Assembly (NCBI RefSeq): GCF_042767895.1 | Contig: NC_091572.1 | Location: 27,715,777 to 27,733,546, forward strand | Direction: 5' to 3' | Length of the DNA stretch: 17,770 nt | DNA from: Penaeus vannamei | Lineage: Eukaryota; Arthropoda; Malacostraca; Decapoda; Penaeidae | Shown: positions 1 to 7,395 of the stretch, piece after piece | Position numbering within the stretch: position 1 is the stretch's first letter | Layout: each line of letters begins with the position of its first letter | Program-made: the position numbers and the translations under genes | Notes under the pieces: generated by a model | Told to the model about the DNA's origin: nothing | Database searches by the model: none | Seen by the model: only the letters and a program-made list of their open reading frames with translations

Positions 1-3
1 ACA

Positions 4-81
<78 letters not shown>

Positions 82-95
82 AGTATGTGTATGTA

Positions 96-127
<32 letters not shown>

Positions 128-332
128 AGTGTGCGTGTGTGCGTGTATGAGTATGAGTATGTGTATGTGTGTATGAGTATGTGTATGTGTGTATGTGTGT
201 GTGTGTGTGCGCGCATGTGTGTGTGTGTGTGTGTGCGTTTGTGTATGAGTATGTGTATGAGTATGTGTGTGTATGTGTATGTGTATGTATGTGTGTGTGT
301 GTGAATGTGTCTGTGCATGTGTATGTGTATGT

Positions 333-383
<51 letters not shown>

Positions 384-402
384 AGTATATGAGGATGAGT
401 AT

Positions 403-438
<36 letters not shown>

Positions 439-527
439 GTGTGTGTGCGTGTGTGTGTGTTTGTGTGTGTGTATGTATGTGTATGTGTGTGTGTGTATAT
501 GTGTGTGTGTATGTGTGTGTGTGTGTG
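1..527. repeat. Compound (GT)n / (GTAT) microsatellite
   Basis: This is an almost unbroken alternating purine-pyrimidine tract of GT with scattered TAT, TGA and CGC interruptions. A 20-bp segment rich in GTATGAGTATGTGT occurs twice back to back (151-170 and 171-190), showing slippage beyond the dinucleotide level. Alternating GT with GCGCGC patches (around 209-215) is the classic sequence type for Z-DNA. Its open frames read only Cys, Val, Met and Tyr and are repeat artefacts. Confidence 0.97.
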
Positions 528-545
528 ACAATGTCGGCGATATTA

Positions 546-694
546 GCTTTCTCTCCCTCCCCTTGTCTCTCCCTTCCTCCCTCTCTCTCCTTCATTCTCC
601 CTCTCACTCCTCTCTTCCCTCTCCCTCTCCACTCTTCTCCCTTTCTTCATCCCAAGTTCCTCTCCCCCTTCCTTCCTTCCTTCCTTCCTTCTCT
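546..694. repeat. Pyrimidine-rich tract ending in (TTCC)n
   Basis: This is a C/T-only stretch apart from a few A and G, made of CTCCCT variants and closing with about six TTCC units near 668-691. It is low-complexity DNA with no coding signal. Confidence 0.9.
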
Positions 695-849
695 GCGTAT
701 CGTTTTGATTCGATCCCCTTTCGTGGCATCGGAAACGAAGGACGATCGGACGAAGGCGATTTTCTGAAGGTTCTGTCGATGCTTCCGATCCTCTTTTGTT
801 TGTTTTTTTTTCGCATCGAGGATAATGCGGGTGGATTGCCTTATGTCGA
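695..849. other. Short unique spacer, no gene seen
   Basis: Normal-complexity sequence lies between a pyrimidine block and a purine block. It holds several CGs and a weak 7-bp inverted repeat (ATCGGAA near 728, TTCCGAT near 783). No start codon, splice pair or recognisable peptide stands out. Confidence 0.6.
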
Positions 850-1790
850 ATGGGTTTTGGAAAGGAGGAAGAGGAGGAGGAGGAGGAGGAGAAGGAGGAG
901 GAAGAGGAGGAGAAGGAGGAGAAGGAGGAGGAGGAGGAGGAGGAGGAGGAGGAAGAAGAGGAGAAAGATGAGAAGGAGAAGGAAGAGGAGGAAGAGAAGG
1001 AAGAGGAGGAAGAGAAGGAAGAGGAGGAAGAGGAGGAAGAGAAGGAAGAGGAGGAAGAGGAGGAGGAGGAGGAAAGTAAGGGGGAGGAGGGAAAGGGAAG
1101 AGGAAGGAGGTGTTGGAGAAGGAGAGGGAGGAGGAGTAGGGGAAGAAGAAAAGGAAGAGGAGGAGGAGGAGGGGGAAAGAAGTAGGGGGAGGAGGGAAAG
1201 TAGTAGGGGGAGGGGATGGAGGAATAGGGGAGGAGAGGGAGAAGAAGTAGGGAGGAGGAGGAGAAGGGGAAGAGGAAAGTGTTGGAGAAGGAGGAGGAGG
1301 AGGAGGAGGAGGAGTAGGGGAAGAAGAAAAAGGAGGGAGGAGGAGGAGGAAGAGAAGGAAGAGAAGGAGAGAGGAAGAGAGAAGAGAAGGAAGAAGAAGG
1401 AAGAGAAGGAAGAGAAGGAAGAGAAGGAAGAGAAGGAAGGAGGAGGGAAGAGTGGAGGAAGGAGGAGGGAGGAGGAGGAAAAAGTAAGGGAGGAGGAGGA
1501 AAGGGAAGAGGAAGGAGGTGTTGGAGAAGGAGAGGGAGGAGGAGTAGGGGAAGAAGAAAAGGAGAAGGAGGAGGAGGAGGGGGAAAGAAGTAGGAGGGAA
1601 AGTAGTAGGGGGAGGGGATGGAGGAATAGGGGGAGGAGAGGGAGAAGAAGTAGGGAGGAGGAGGAGAAGGAGGAAGAGGAAACTGTTGGAGAAGGAGGAG
1701 GAGGAGGAGGAGGAGGAGTAGGGGAAGAAGAAAAAGGAGGAGGAGAAGGAGAAAAAGACAAAGAAGAAGAGGAAAGAAACAGAATTAGGA
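850..1790. repeat. Long polypurine (GGA/GAA)n block with internal duplication
   Basis: About 940 bp are nearly all A and G on the + strand, built from GGA, GAA and GGAAGA units with rare T. A segment from about 1091 to 1336 recurs at about 1499 to 1740, offset by 408 bp, including the marker GTGTTGGAGAAGGAG and a later GGAGGGGATGGAGGAATA. Within each copy a TGTTGGAGAAG marker recurs after about 165-169 bp. So the block has a dimer-of-dimers history. Polypurine tracts of this kind can form intramolecular triplexes. Arg/Glu-rich (+) and Ser/Leu/Pro-rich (-) open frames here are repeat artefacts. Confidence 0.95.
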
Positions 1791-1966
1791 TGACGATAAT
1801 GGCAATTTGATCTAAATATGAAACCCTTTTTCTCGGTACTAATAATTTGGAAAAAAGAATATATGATGTGTTCTTGTCAAAATCTATACCTATTCGTGGC
1901 TTCATTTCCTGTGTATTCCGAGTCATAAACAATCCTGTGAGTTACAAATTATGCGAAGAAAATGAG
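1791..1966. other. AT-rich unique spacer
   Basis: Ordinary-complexity AT-rich DNA with stops in all frames within short distances. I see no gene, RNA or splice pair. Confidence 0.6.
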
Positions 1967-1968
1967 CA

Positions 1969-1985
1969 ATTATTATTATTATTAT
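1969..1985. repeat. (TTA)n microsatellite
   Basis: Five to six TTA units directly precede a T-rich tract. Confidence 0.9.
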
Positions 1986-1986
1986 C

Positions 1987-2434
1987 TTTTTTTTTTTTTT
2001 CTTTTTTTGCGAGGATTGTTATTTCTCGACCTTTTCCTTTCCCTTCTGGTGAACCCTTTGCCCTTTCCTCTTCCTTTTTTCCCGTTTTCTTCCATTCCTT
2101 GGCCCTCATTTTGTGTTTCTTCCCTTCTCTCTATTCGTACTGTTTTTTTTTTCTTCTTCTTCATCTTTTCTTTTTTTCGCCTACTTTACTTTCGCTACTT
2201 TAATTTTTCATTCCTTATCTTTTCTTTCTCTCTTCCTCTCCTCTCCTCTCCGCCTTTCCTATCCTTCTCCTCCTCTTCCCCTCCTCCCACCCCTTTCTCC
2301 CTCCCCTCCCTTCCCCTCCTCCCACCCACTTTCTCCTCTCCCCTCCCTTCCCCTCCTCCCCCATCCCCTTCCGCCCCTTCCCTCCCCTCCCCCTCCCTTC
2401 CCTTCCCCTCCCCTCCTCCCTCCCTTCTCGCCTC
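1987..2434. repeat. T-rich then C-rich pyrimidine tract with ~36-bp tandem unit
   Basis: The first half is T-rich with TTC units. From about 2225 it becomes CCTCCC-rich. The marker CTTCCCCTCCT recurs at about 2275, 2310 and 2347, giving a tandem unit of 35-37 bp in about three copies. The complementary strand is G-rich, with many GGG runs able to form quadruplexes. Confidence 0.85.
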
Positions 2435-2454
2435 CAGTTCAGTTCAGTTCAGTT
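2435..2454. repeat. (CAGTT)4 microsatellite
   Basis: Four exact CAGTT units end the pyrimidine block; the next unit decays to AAGAG. Confidence 0.92.
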
Positions 2455-2704
2455 AAGAGTTGGGGAAGTCATTGCCTCAAGTCTGAGCCTTTTTTCCTCT
2501 GGAGTAAATGGCCTGTGTTAACTATTTCTAGTTAACTCAGATGTTTTCTTTGAACTGCATGCTTAGTTTCGCCTCCCTTCTTCTCTACCTTATAAATCAG
2601 AGAGGCACGTGACCCCTGACCTCCTGCTCTCCTCGACCCCGTTTGACCTTGTTTTCTACTCCTCTTCGTTCGTGACCTTGTCCAGGTATCTTTGTGGGGA
2701 CCTT
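2455..2704. other. Unique island holding a TATA-like and nuclear-receptor motif cluster
   Basis: About 250 bp of unique sequence. It contains an imperfect palindrome with GTTAAC arms (2517-2536), a TATAAAT (2591-2597) and the CACGTG and TGACC(T/C) motifs listed separately. No open frame looks like a protein. Confidence 0.5.
2606..2680 (-). promoter_or_regulatory. Candidate nuclear-receptor element cluster (DR1 plus two CAAGGTCA sites)
   Basis: Read on the minus strand, 2622-2610 is AGGTCA-G-GGGTCA, a direct repeat with one-base spacing (DR1) of the type bound by HNF4 and RXR/USP heterodimers. Two further minus-strand CAAGGTCA sites lie at 2644-2651 and 2673-2680; this is the extended half-site of FTZ-F1/ERR-type monomeric receptors. 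A CACGTG E-box (2606-2611) overlaps the DR1 edge, and a TATAAAT lies 9 bp before it. The motif matches are direct; binding is inferred. Confidence 0.3.
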
Positions 2705-2778
2705 TCACTCTTTCTTTTTCTCGTTCTCTCTCTCTCTCTCTATCTATCTATCTCTATTTCTAATCCTATCTCTATCTA

Positions 2779-2809
<31 letters not shown>

Positions 2810-2824
2810 CTCTATTTCTAATTA
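2705..2824. repeat. (CT)n/(CTAT)n compound microsatellite, duplicated
   Basis: A (CT)n-(CTAT)n-CTCTATTTCTAAT module occurs twice in succession (roughly 2728-2765 and 2783-2822), the second copy with more CTAT units. Confidence 0.92.
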
Positions 2825-3020
2825 TATCGTATCTCTCCCTACCTCTCTCAGCTTCCCTCTCCCTCACCCCCCTCTCCCCTCTCCCCCTCTCCCCCTCCCC
2901 CTCACCCGCGCCTCCCTGACCTCTCTCCCCCTCATCTCCCCTCCCCTCCCCTCCCCTCGCCCTCCCTGACCTCTCCCCCCCTCATCTCCCCTCCCCTCCC
3001 CTCCCCTCGCCCTCCCTTAC
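2825..3020. repeat. C-rich minisatellite with 50-bp unit
   Basis: C/T-rich sequence in which CCTCCCTGAC begins at 2911 and 2961 and a variant CCTCCCTTAC at 3011. This gives two near-identical 50-bp units and the start of a third. Each unit carries runs of CTCCC and a CTCATCTCCC segment. Confidence 0.88.
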
Positions 3021-3085
3021 CCTCCGAAGTGCAGGCGCGCTGGGAGGCCGAGCGCTCGTCGTCGGCCCGGCAGGCGCGATCGCCC
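3021..3085. other. GC-rich CpG-dense block, possible exon (strand uncertain)
   Basis: This 65-bp block is strikingly GC- and CpG-rich between two pyrimidine tracts. Read + from 3026 it is open and starts EVQARWEAERSS, but I find no matching 5' splice site. Read on the minus strand it is also open and ends at TTCGGAGG followed by GTAAGG, a good 5' splice donor (intron start about 3017). No ATG lies upstream on the minus strand between 3180 and 3020, so a non-coding first exon is the simplest gene model. An isolated CpG-rich segment is equally possible. Confidence 0.2.
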
Positions 3086-3590
3086 TCCTTCTCTCTCTTA
3101 TTTCTCTTATCTTTTCTCTCTCGTGTCTCGGGTTCGTCCTTCCCTTCGCCCTGACACGCCGCTCGTCGGATTTCAGGTTCTAGGCCTTTTTCTCGTCTTA
3201 TTTTACCTTCTTTTGTGTCGTTTTTTATTTCTTATACTTCGTATTTTTTGTATTTTCCTTATTTTACTATATCTTTCTTCCTACTTCTTCTTTTCTTCCT
3301 TCTTCTTTTTTTTTCCTTTTCCTTCTCCTCCTCCTCCATCATCATCATGCTCTGTCCCCCATACCCCACTCTCTCCCCAAAGCCCCTACTTCTCCCCTCC
3401 CCCTTCCCCCCTTCCTTCCCTTCTACCCCCATATTCCCTCCCCTTCCCACTTCTACCCCCCATATTCCCCTCCCCCTTGCCTTCTACGCCCATATTCCCC
3501 TCCCCTCTACCCCCATCTCCCCCTTCCCCCTCTACCCCCATCTCCTCCTGCCCACCCTCCCCCTCCCCCTCTACCCCCCTCCACCTCCTG
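3086..3590. repeat. T-rich to C-rich pyrimidine tract with irregular ~23-39-bp units
   Basis: T/C-rich DNA with a short (CTC)(CAT) stretch near 3325-3349. From about 3420 a marker CTACCCCCAT recurs at 3423, 3453, 3484 (variant), 3507, 3532 and 3571, often followed by ATTCCC. The spacing is irregular, consistent with a decayed minisatellite. Confidence 0.85.
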
Positions 3591-3599
3591 TTAGCGTCG

Positions 3600-3613
3600 G
3601 TCGCCATGGCAAC
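3600..3613. promoter_or_regulatory. RFX X-box-like motif
   Basis: GTCGCCATGGCAAC fits the near-palindromic RFX X-box consensus (GTNNCC-AT-GGNAAC) with both half-sites intact and the preferred AT spacer. RFX factors control ciliary genes in animals and also act elsewhere. The motif sits in the first unique DNA after a long C-rich repeat. The match is direct; binding is inferred. Confidence 0.35.
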
Positions 3614-3704
3614 GCAAAAGCCCCGGATGGCGTCCCCTAGACACGCATTTAAATTCCAAACACTTGACTGGACAAAGATAAACAGTCTTCCCTTTTATGC
3701 CTAA
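3606..3704 (+). CDS. Candidate 32-residue small ORF, unrecognised
   Basis: An ATG inside GCCATGG, a near-ideal Kozak context (though G, not A, at -3), opens a frame of 32 codons ending in TAA at 3702-3704. The peptide begins MATQKPRMASPR and includes TLDWTKI. It has no signal peptide, membrane span or motif I recognise, but its composition is balanced, unlike the repeat-derived frames around it. The same ATG lies within the RFX-like motif, so the context may be coincidental. No splice donor is obvious before the stop. Confidence 0.12.
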   Translation: MATQKPRMASPRHAFKFQTLDWTKINSLPFYA

Positions 3705-3899
3705 TTATTTCCTGTTGCTTCCTCATTATCCTTTTGTCTTCCTCACCATAGCATCTGGTCTTTGAGGAGAGTACAGGTGTTGGTGTCTTGAGAGCGGCAA
3801 GGCCTTAGAGGGGAGATCTGTAATTGGCGAAAGGAATGTGTTTTTTTATCCGATGTTGCTATGTGTTTGTGTCTATTTGTTGTTTCTCTCTGTCTGTCT
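3705..3899. other. Unique spacer, no gene seen
   Basis: Mixed-composition DNA without a recognisable exon. A CAGGTGTTGG at 3774 resembles a weak 5' splice site but has no convincing open frame before it. Confidence 0.5.
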
Positions 3900-4076
3900 T
3901 TTCGTTTTCATCTTCATCTTTATCTTTATCTTTATCTTCATCTCTTTTCTTTTTCTTTCTCTTTTTCTCTCTCTCTCCTCTCCCCTCCCCTCCCTTTCCC
4001 CCTCACCCTCACCCTCACCCTCCCTCTCCCTCCCTCCCTCCCTCCCTCCCTCCGCCTCTCTCTCTCTCTCTCTCTC

Positions 4077-4168
<92 letters not shown>
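3900..4168. repeat. Compound microsatellite: (ATCTTT)n, (TCACCC)n, (TCCC)n, (CT)n
   Basis: Four simple repeats follow one another: an ATCTT(T/C) hexamer array (about 3907-3945), three CTCACC-type units near 4001-4019, a TCCC array (about 4020-4053) and a (CT)n of roughly 110 bp (about 4057-4167) with one CAC interruption near 4079. Confidence 0.95.
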
Positions 4169-4170
<2 letters not shown>

Positions 4171-4352
4171 AGGGTTGAGGAGAAGGGAGAGGAAGGAATA
4201 TAAAAGAGGGAAGGGGGGAAACGTATAAGAATTGAAAATACATGACGGGAAGAGGGAAAAACGAAGAGTGCCAAAGAGATTTTTAAAAAAACACACAAAA
4301 ATGAATAATAAGGCGACCATGAACTCTCCCCCCCTGCCCCATTAAGCTCAGA
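4169..4352. other. A/G-rich spacer, no gene seen
   Basis: A-rich unique sequence following (CT)n, with several A-runs and a C-run near 4328-4334. No coding or RNA feature is evident. Confidence 0.5.
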
Positions 4353-4367
4353 CCCCCCCCCCCCCCC
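4353..4367. repeat. Poly(C)15 tract
   Basis: Fifteen consecutive C residues directly border the CpG-rich island to the right. Confidence 0.95.
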
Positions 4368-4575
4368 TCGACGACACCCATTTCGCGCGTGGGAACGAAC
4401 GACAACACGACGGCGCCGCGCTCGACCTCCGAAAAGAGTCACGTGACTTGGCGGGCGGCGGGCGGCGGTCGGTGGGCGGGGGTGGGTGCATTCCGGAGAG
4501 GCGAGAACTGGCGGCGTGGAACTCTTTATTAAGCGCGCCAGGCGGTAATTATCGTGGAAATGACCGTCGTAAAAG
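4368..4575. promoter_or_regulatory. CpG-rich, promoter-like island
   Basis: About 200 bp are clearly richer in G+C and CpG than the AT-rich unique DNA elsewhere in the window. It carries TTTCGCGC (4381-4388; E2F consensus), CGTGGGAAC (4388-4396; Su(H)/CSL consensus), a 12-bp palindrome AGTCACGTGACT (4437-4448; USF/MITF-type E-box), GGGCGG and GGGCGGGGG boxes (about 4450-4483), CCGGAGAGG, and a TAATTA homeodomain core near 4546. Such packing suggests a promoter or enhancer, direction unknown. No TATA box or exon could be tied to it. The motifs are seen; the role is inferred. Confidence 0.35.
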
Positions 4576-4960
4576 CGTGTATGAGGGGAGGAGGAAAGGG
4601 GTGAGGGGGGAGGAGGGAGAGGGGGAAAGAGGGGAGGGAGGAGAGGAGAGAGAGAGGAAGGAGAGAAGGGAGAGAGAGGAGGAGGAGGAGGAGGGGTGGA
4701 GGTGGAGAAGAGGGAGGGAGGGAGGGAGGAGGAAAGAAGGGGGAAAAGAGGGGAGGGAGGAGGAAGGAGGTGAGAGTAAGAAGGCAGGTAGGAGGAGAGT
4801 AGGAAGTAAGACGAGGGGAAAAGGAGGAAAGAGGGTGAGTGAGAGAAAGAAAGAAAAGGAGAGGAGGAAGTGATGGGGAGGGATGTGAGACAGAAGAATG
4901 GTATAGAAAGGGAGGGAGAGAGGTGCAGGTGGGGAAAAGAGGGGGAGAAGGAAGGAGGTG
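4576..4960. repeat. Polypurine (GGGA/GGAGA)n tract
   Basis: Almost pure A/G on the + strand with GGGAGG, GGAGAG and GAAAG units; occasional T and C. No fixed period is visible. The open frames on both strands are low-complexity artefacts. Confidence 0.9.
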
Positions 4961-5488
4961 ACAGCCAGTGTGCCGCAACGGAAGCCTTCGTGCGCATTAC
5001 GATAGTCAGGTGTCCTTCAGTGCGCATTTTAAACCAGCGTCGCTTTCTCGCCGTTTGGCTCGCTCTCCCTCGCTTATTTAGCAGGTTTTACGAGCGTGAA
5101 TTATTTATAGTCAATTTTATTTTTTTAGTGCGTGTTGTGAAGTGTGGCGACGCAATCCCAAGGTTGTAAAGATAGAGTTATCATGTGCATTCTTTCTTAT
5201 GCGACCCGGTTTTAGTGCGGATGAAAATGGCGCCGGTGACTTGCGGTCCGAAATAAGGCGTGAATTACTGCAATGATACACACTATTATTTTTTTTATCA
5301 TTGCTATGATTATGATTGTGGAATGGCATTGGATCATTATATTTATTATTATCGTCAATTTGACAATCCTTAATTAGATTCTTGATTTTTTGCTTTTTAT
5401 GTTTTTTTATGGTTATTTTTGTTGTTGCTGTATTCGACTTTTGTTGCGAGCAGAAGTTTATCGACTCTCAAACAGCCTCACCTTTCCA
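4961..5488. other. Unique non-repetitive DNA, no gene recognised
   Basis: Normal-complexity sequence moving from CpG-containing to AT-rich. It holds a direct repeat CCTTC(A)GTGCGCATT (about 4985-4998 and 5014-5028), a minus-strand CTATAAATAA (5110-5101) that fits both the MEF2 consensus and a TATA box, and AAAATGGCG (5224-5232; YY1/Pho-like). Frames of 60-100 codons exist but show no family motif and no splice-site support. Confidence 0.5.
4990..5028. promoter_or_regulatory. Paired GTGCGCATT motifs
   Basis: GTGCGCATT occurs at 4990-4998 and 5020-5028, 30 bp apart, each preceded by CTTC or CTTCA. The core GCGCA is the half-site of NRF1/Ewg (full site GCGCATGCGC). A related ATGCGCATT lies at 6391-6399. 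Function is inferred only. Confidence 0.2.
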
Positions 5489-5524
5489 ACCCGCGCACAC
5501 GCAAGCACGCACGCACACGCTCCT
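5489..5524. repeat. Short (CACG)n-rich stretch
   Basis: CGCACACGCAAGCACGCACG-type sequence: an imperfect short CA/CG microsatellite. Confidence 0.7.
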
Positions 5525-5800
5525 TCAGCCATCTGCGGCAGCGCTTCCCACGGTGACTCTCAGAAGCCGGGGTTCCTGTGGCTGACGCAAGTTGGCTCTG
5601 AGAGCATAGCGACGGGAAAATAATAAGAATTTCCTCGCTCGCTGTTCTGAAAAGGAACGGTTGATGATGGCGAATAGATACGGAAGGGAAAGAAATATCA
5701 GGGCCCGAGGGAGGAATGCTTGACGCAAGAGGTTTTTCTGCTTGGGCGGTTTTGGCGCACAAGCGTCGCGCGGGCGGAGGCAGGCAGTCGAAGTTTTCTC
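5525..5800. other. CpG-containing unique stretch, no gene recognised
   Basis: Unique DNA with moderate CpG content. TTTGGCGC (5751-5758) is an exact E2F-type site. A minus-strand frame runs through most of this stretch (about 120 codons in all), but it has no recognisable domain and no clear splice or start context, so I do not call a gene. Confidence 0.45.
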
Positions 5801-6300
5801 TATTTGTCCTCCTTTCGTTCAGCTTTCTTCTTATTTTTATATGCATTGTTTGTTTTCGGATTCAGTCATTTCTGTATTTATTTACATTTAGATTACATGT
5901 TCGATTTTTTCCCTCTTCTTCTCAAGTTATTTTTCTCTTCTTCCATCCAGATTTATTCGTTTTTATATACCTTCTTTGTTTTTAGATTCTGTAATCATCT
6001 TTTATTTACAAAGCATTAGATAAAGTATTATGTTTTCATATCGGTACTTACTCAATCGCGCAACAAATTTCATGATTGCTTTTTTGACGACGTGAAAAAG
6101 CACTTAATTTATTTTTATGACATCATTCCCTTGATTATCATGACTGCGTGAGGTGACGAAGAAAAAAAATACGTCGACAGGAATTTATTTTCCATGAAAC
6201 GTTAAGCATAAATATCTGAATATTTAAATGACCTACAAACGCCATGCTTATACCACGATGCGTCTCATGAATAAAAAATTAAGATAAGAGGCAAGTAGTT
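5801..6300. other. AT-rich unique DNA, nothing recognised
   Basis: AT-rich sequence with frequent stops in every frame. No repeat, RNA gene or transposon terminus is visible. Confidence 0.6.
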
Positions 6301-6575
6301 CTTAAATTGAGGAGGAAAAATACACCGCGGCAAGACAGCGAACAGCAACGACCCGGGAGGAAAAATGGCGGGAAACGAAAGACGAATGACATGCGCATTC
6401 CCAGGCAGTTTGGCCGGAGGAGGTCGAATACTTATTTGAACTCGTCTCCTTTGCTCCTCACGCTCTTTCCTCTCTCCTTTCCTCTTTTCTTAGGACGAGG
6501 ATCGATATTAGATGTACAAAAAAGGCGGGAAATATGAAAGAGACAAATGAATGTGAATAAATAAAAAGCTGATCG
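6301..6575. other. Unique DNA with two GGCGGGAAA motifs
   Basis: A mixed stretch with GGCGGGAAA at 6367-6375 and again at 6524-6532 (minus-strand TTTCCCGCC, an E2F-type site). The first overlaps AAAATGGCG (6362-6370), identical to 5224-5232. GATCGATA lies between them near 6500, one base off the DREF element TATCGATA. A polypyrimidine run ending TTCTTAG at 6492 resembles a 3' splice site, but no convincing exon follows. Confidence 0.3.
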
Positions 6576-6589
6576 AGATGTGAGTTGTC

Positions 6590-6621
6590 GGGAGGGGTGG
6601 GAGGGGTGGGAGGGAGGGGGG
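6590..6621 (+). other. G-quadruplex motif (G-rich + strand)
   Basis: At least five runs of GGG or longer separated by single A or T (GGGAGGGGTGGGAGGGG pattern). This fits the canonical intramolecular G4 definition. Confidence 0.7.
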
Positions 6622-6675
6622 TCACTCGAGGAGCATAATAAATCAGTCAGTTTGGCTCAGACGCTACTGAGAACA

Positions 6676-7087
6676 TAATTTTTTTATTTTATCTTATTTT
6701 TCTTTCTCTCTTTCTGTATTTCTTTAGCTTTTTCTCTTGCTCTTTCACTCTTTCTCTCTCTCGCTCCTTCTCTCCCTCTCCCTCTCCCCCTCCCCCTCCC
6801 CCTATCCTTCCCTCCATCTCTCTCCTTCCTCCCTCCCTCTTCCCTCCCCTCCCTCTCTCTCTCCTCCCTCCTTCTCACTCCCCTCTCTCCTCCCCCCCTC
6901 TCCTCCCCTCTCCCTCCCTCCTCCCCCTCCCCCTCCTCCTCTCCTCTCCCTCCCCCTCTCCGCCCCCTCTCCCTCTCTCCTCCTCCCTCCCCTTCTCCCT
7001 CTCCCCTCCCCCTCCCCCTCCCCCTCTCCCTCTCCCTCTCCCCTCCCTCCCCTTCTCTCTTTCCTCTCCCTCTCCCCCTCCCTCATC
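6676..7087. repeat. Pyrimidine-rich (CTCCCC)n tract
   Basis: About 400 bp of C/T, T-rich at the start and then CTCCCT/CCCCCT units with no single fixed period. Ser/Pro/Leu-rich frames here are artefacts. Confidence 0.92.
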
Positions 7088-7218
7088 CAAAAATAAGACG
7101 GCTCAAAAGAGAGGAAAACACGCGAGCTAACTTTTTGGAATCCTCTCAAGAGAGAGAGAGAGAGAGAGAGGGAGAGAAAACAGAAGTCAGAAACAAGACC
7201 TTAAGACTTATGAGCATC
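7088..7218. other. Short unique spacer with (GA)n
   Basis: Unique sequence containing a (GA)n run of about 24 bp (7149-7172). No gene is seen. Confidence 0.6.
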
Positions 7219-7260
7219 GGGGACCCGGGGTGGTGGGGGTGGGGGGATGGGGTGTGGGGG
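7219..7260 (+). other. Strong G-quadruplex motif
   Basis: Six G-runs of four or more separated by 1-4 bases, from GGGGACCCGGGG to GTGTGGGGG. This is one of the strongest G4 signatures in the window. Confidence 0.75.
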
Positions 7261-7350
7261 CAGGATTTTTCCCTGGGTTAATTTACCCCGATAGCTTTGT
7301 GTGTGTGAATGCTTTTAGCGAGATTGGGATGATGCGTACGAGCTGAGACA

Positions 7351-7395
7351 GAGAGAGAGAGATGGGATACGTGAGTTTTCTCTCTCTCTCTCTCT
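7351..7395. repeat. (GA)n / (TC)n inverted pair
   Basis: A (GA)6 run (7351-7362) is followed after 17 bases by a (TC)8 run (7380-7395). The two can pair as a hairpin of about 12 bp. The loop contains TACGTG (7368-7373). Confidence 0.6.

Noticed and set aside
305..1810. ~500-codon + frame joining Cys/Val repeats to Arg/Glu/Gly repeats
   Set aside because: It is a concatenation of (GT)n and (GGA)n readings; the short unique link shows no family similarity.
841..1932. ~360-codon minus-strand Ser/Leu/Pro frame
   Set aside because: It is the complement of the polypurine block; composition is fully explained by TCC/TTC units.
3995..4053. CTCACC/TCCC repeats considered as telomere-like sequence
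   Set aside because: The arthropod telomere unit is TTAGG (CCTAA); these units differ and are short.
5478..5846. ~120-codon minus-strand frame in CpG-containing unique DNA
   Set aside because: Several other frames on both strands are open over the same DNA, and no domain, signal peptide or good start context is visible.
6475..6492. TTTCCTCTTTTCTTAG as a 3' splice acceptor
   Set aside because: No convincing exon follows in any frame and no donor fits; pyrimidine runs before AG are expected by chance in this DNA.
6496..6508. GATCGATATT as a DREF element
   Set aside because: One mismatch from TATCGATA and isolated, so not called as a feature.
6307..6537. 76-codon + frame at the GGCGGGAAA region
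   Set aside because: It begins at TTG, includes a pyrimidine-tract Leu/Ser run and resembles no protein I know.
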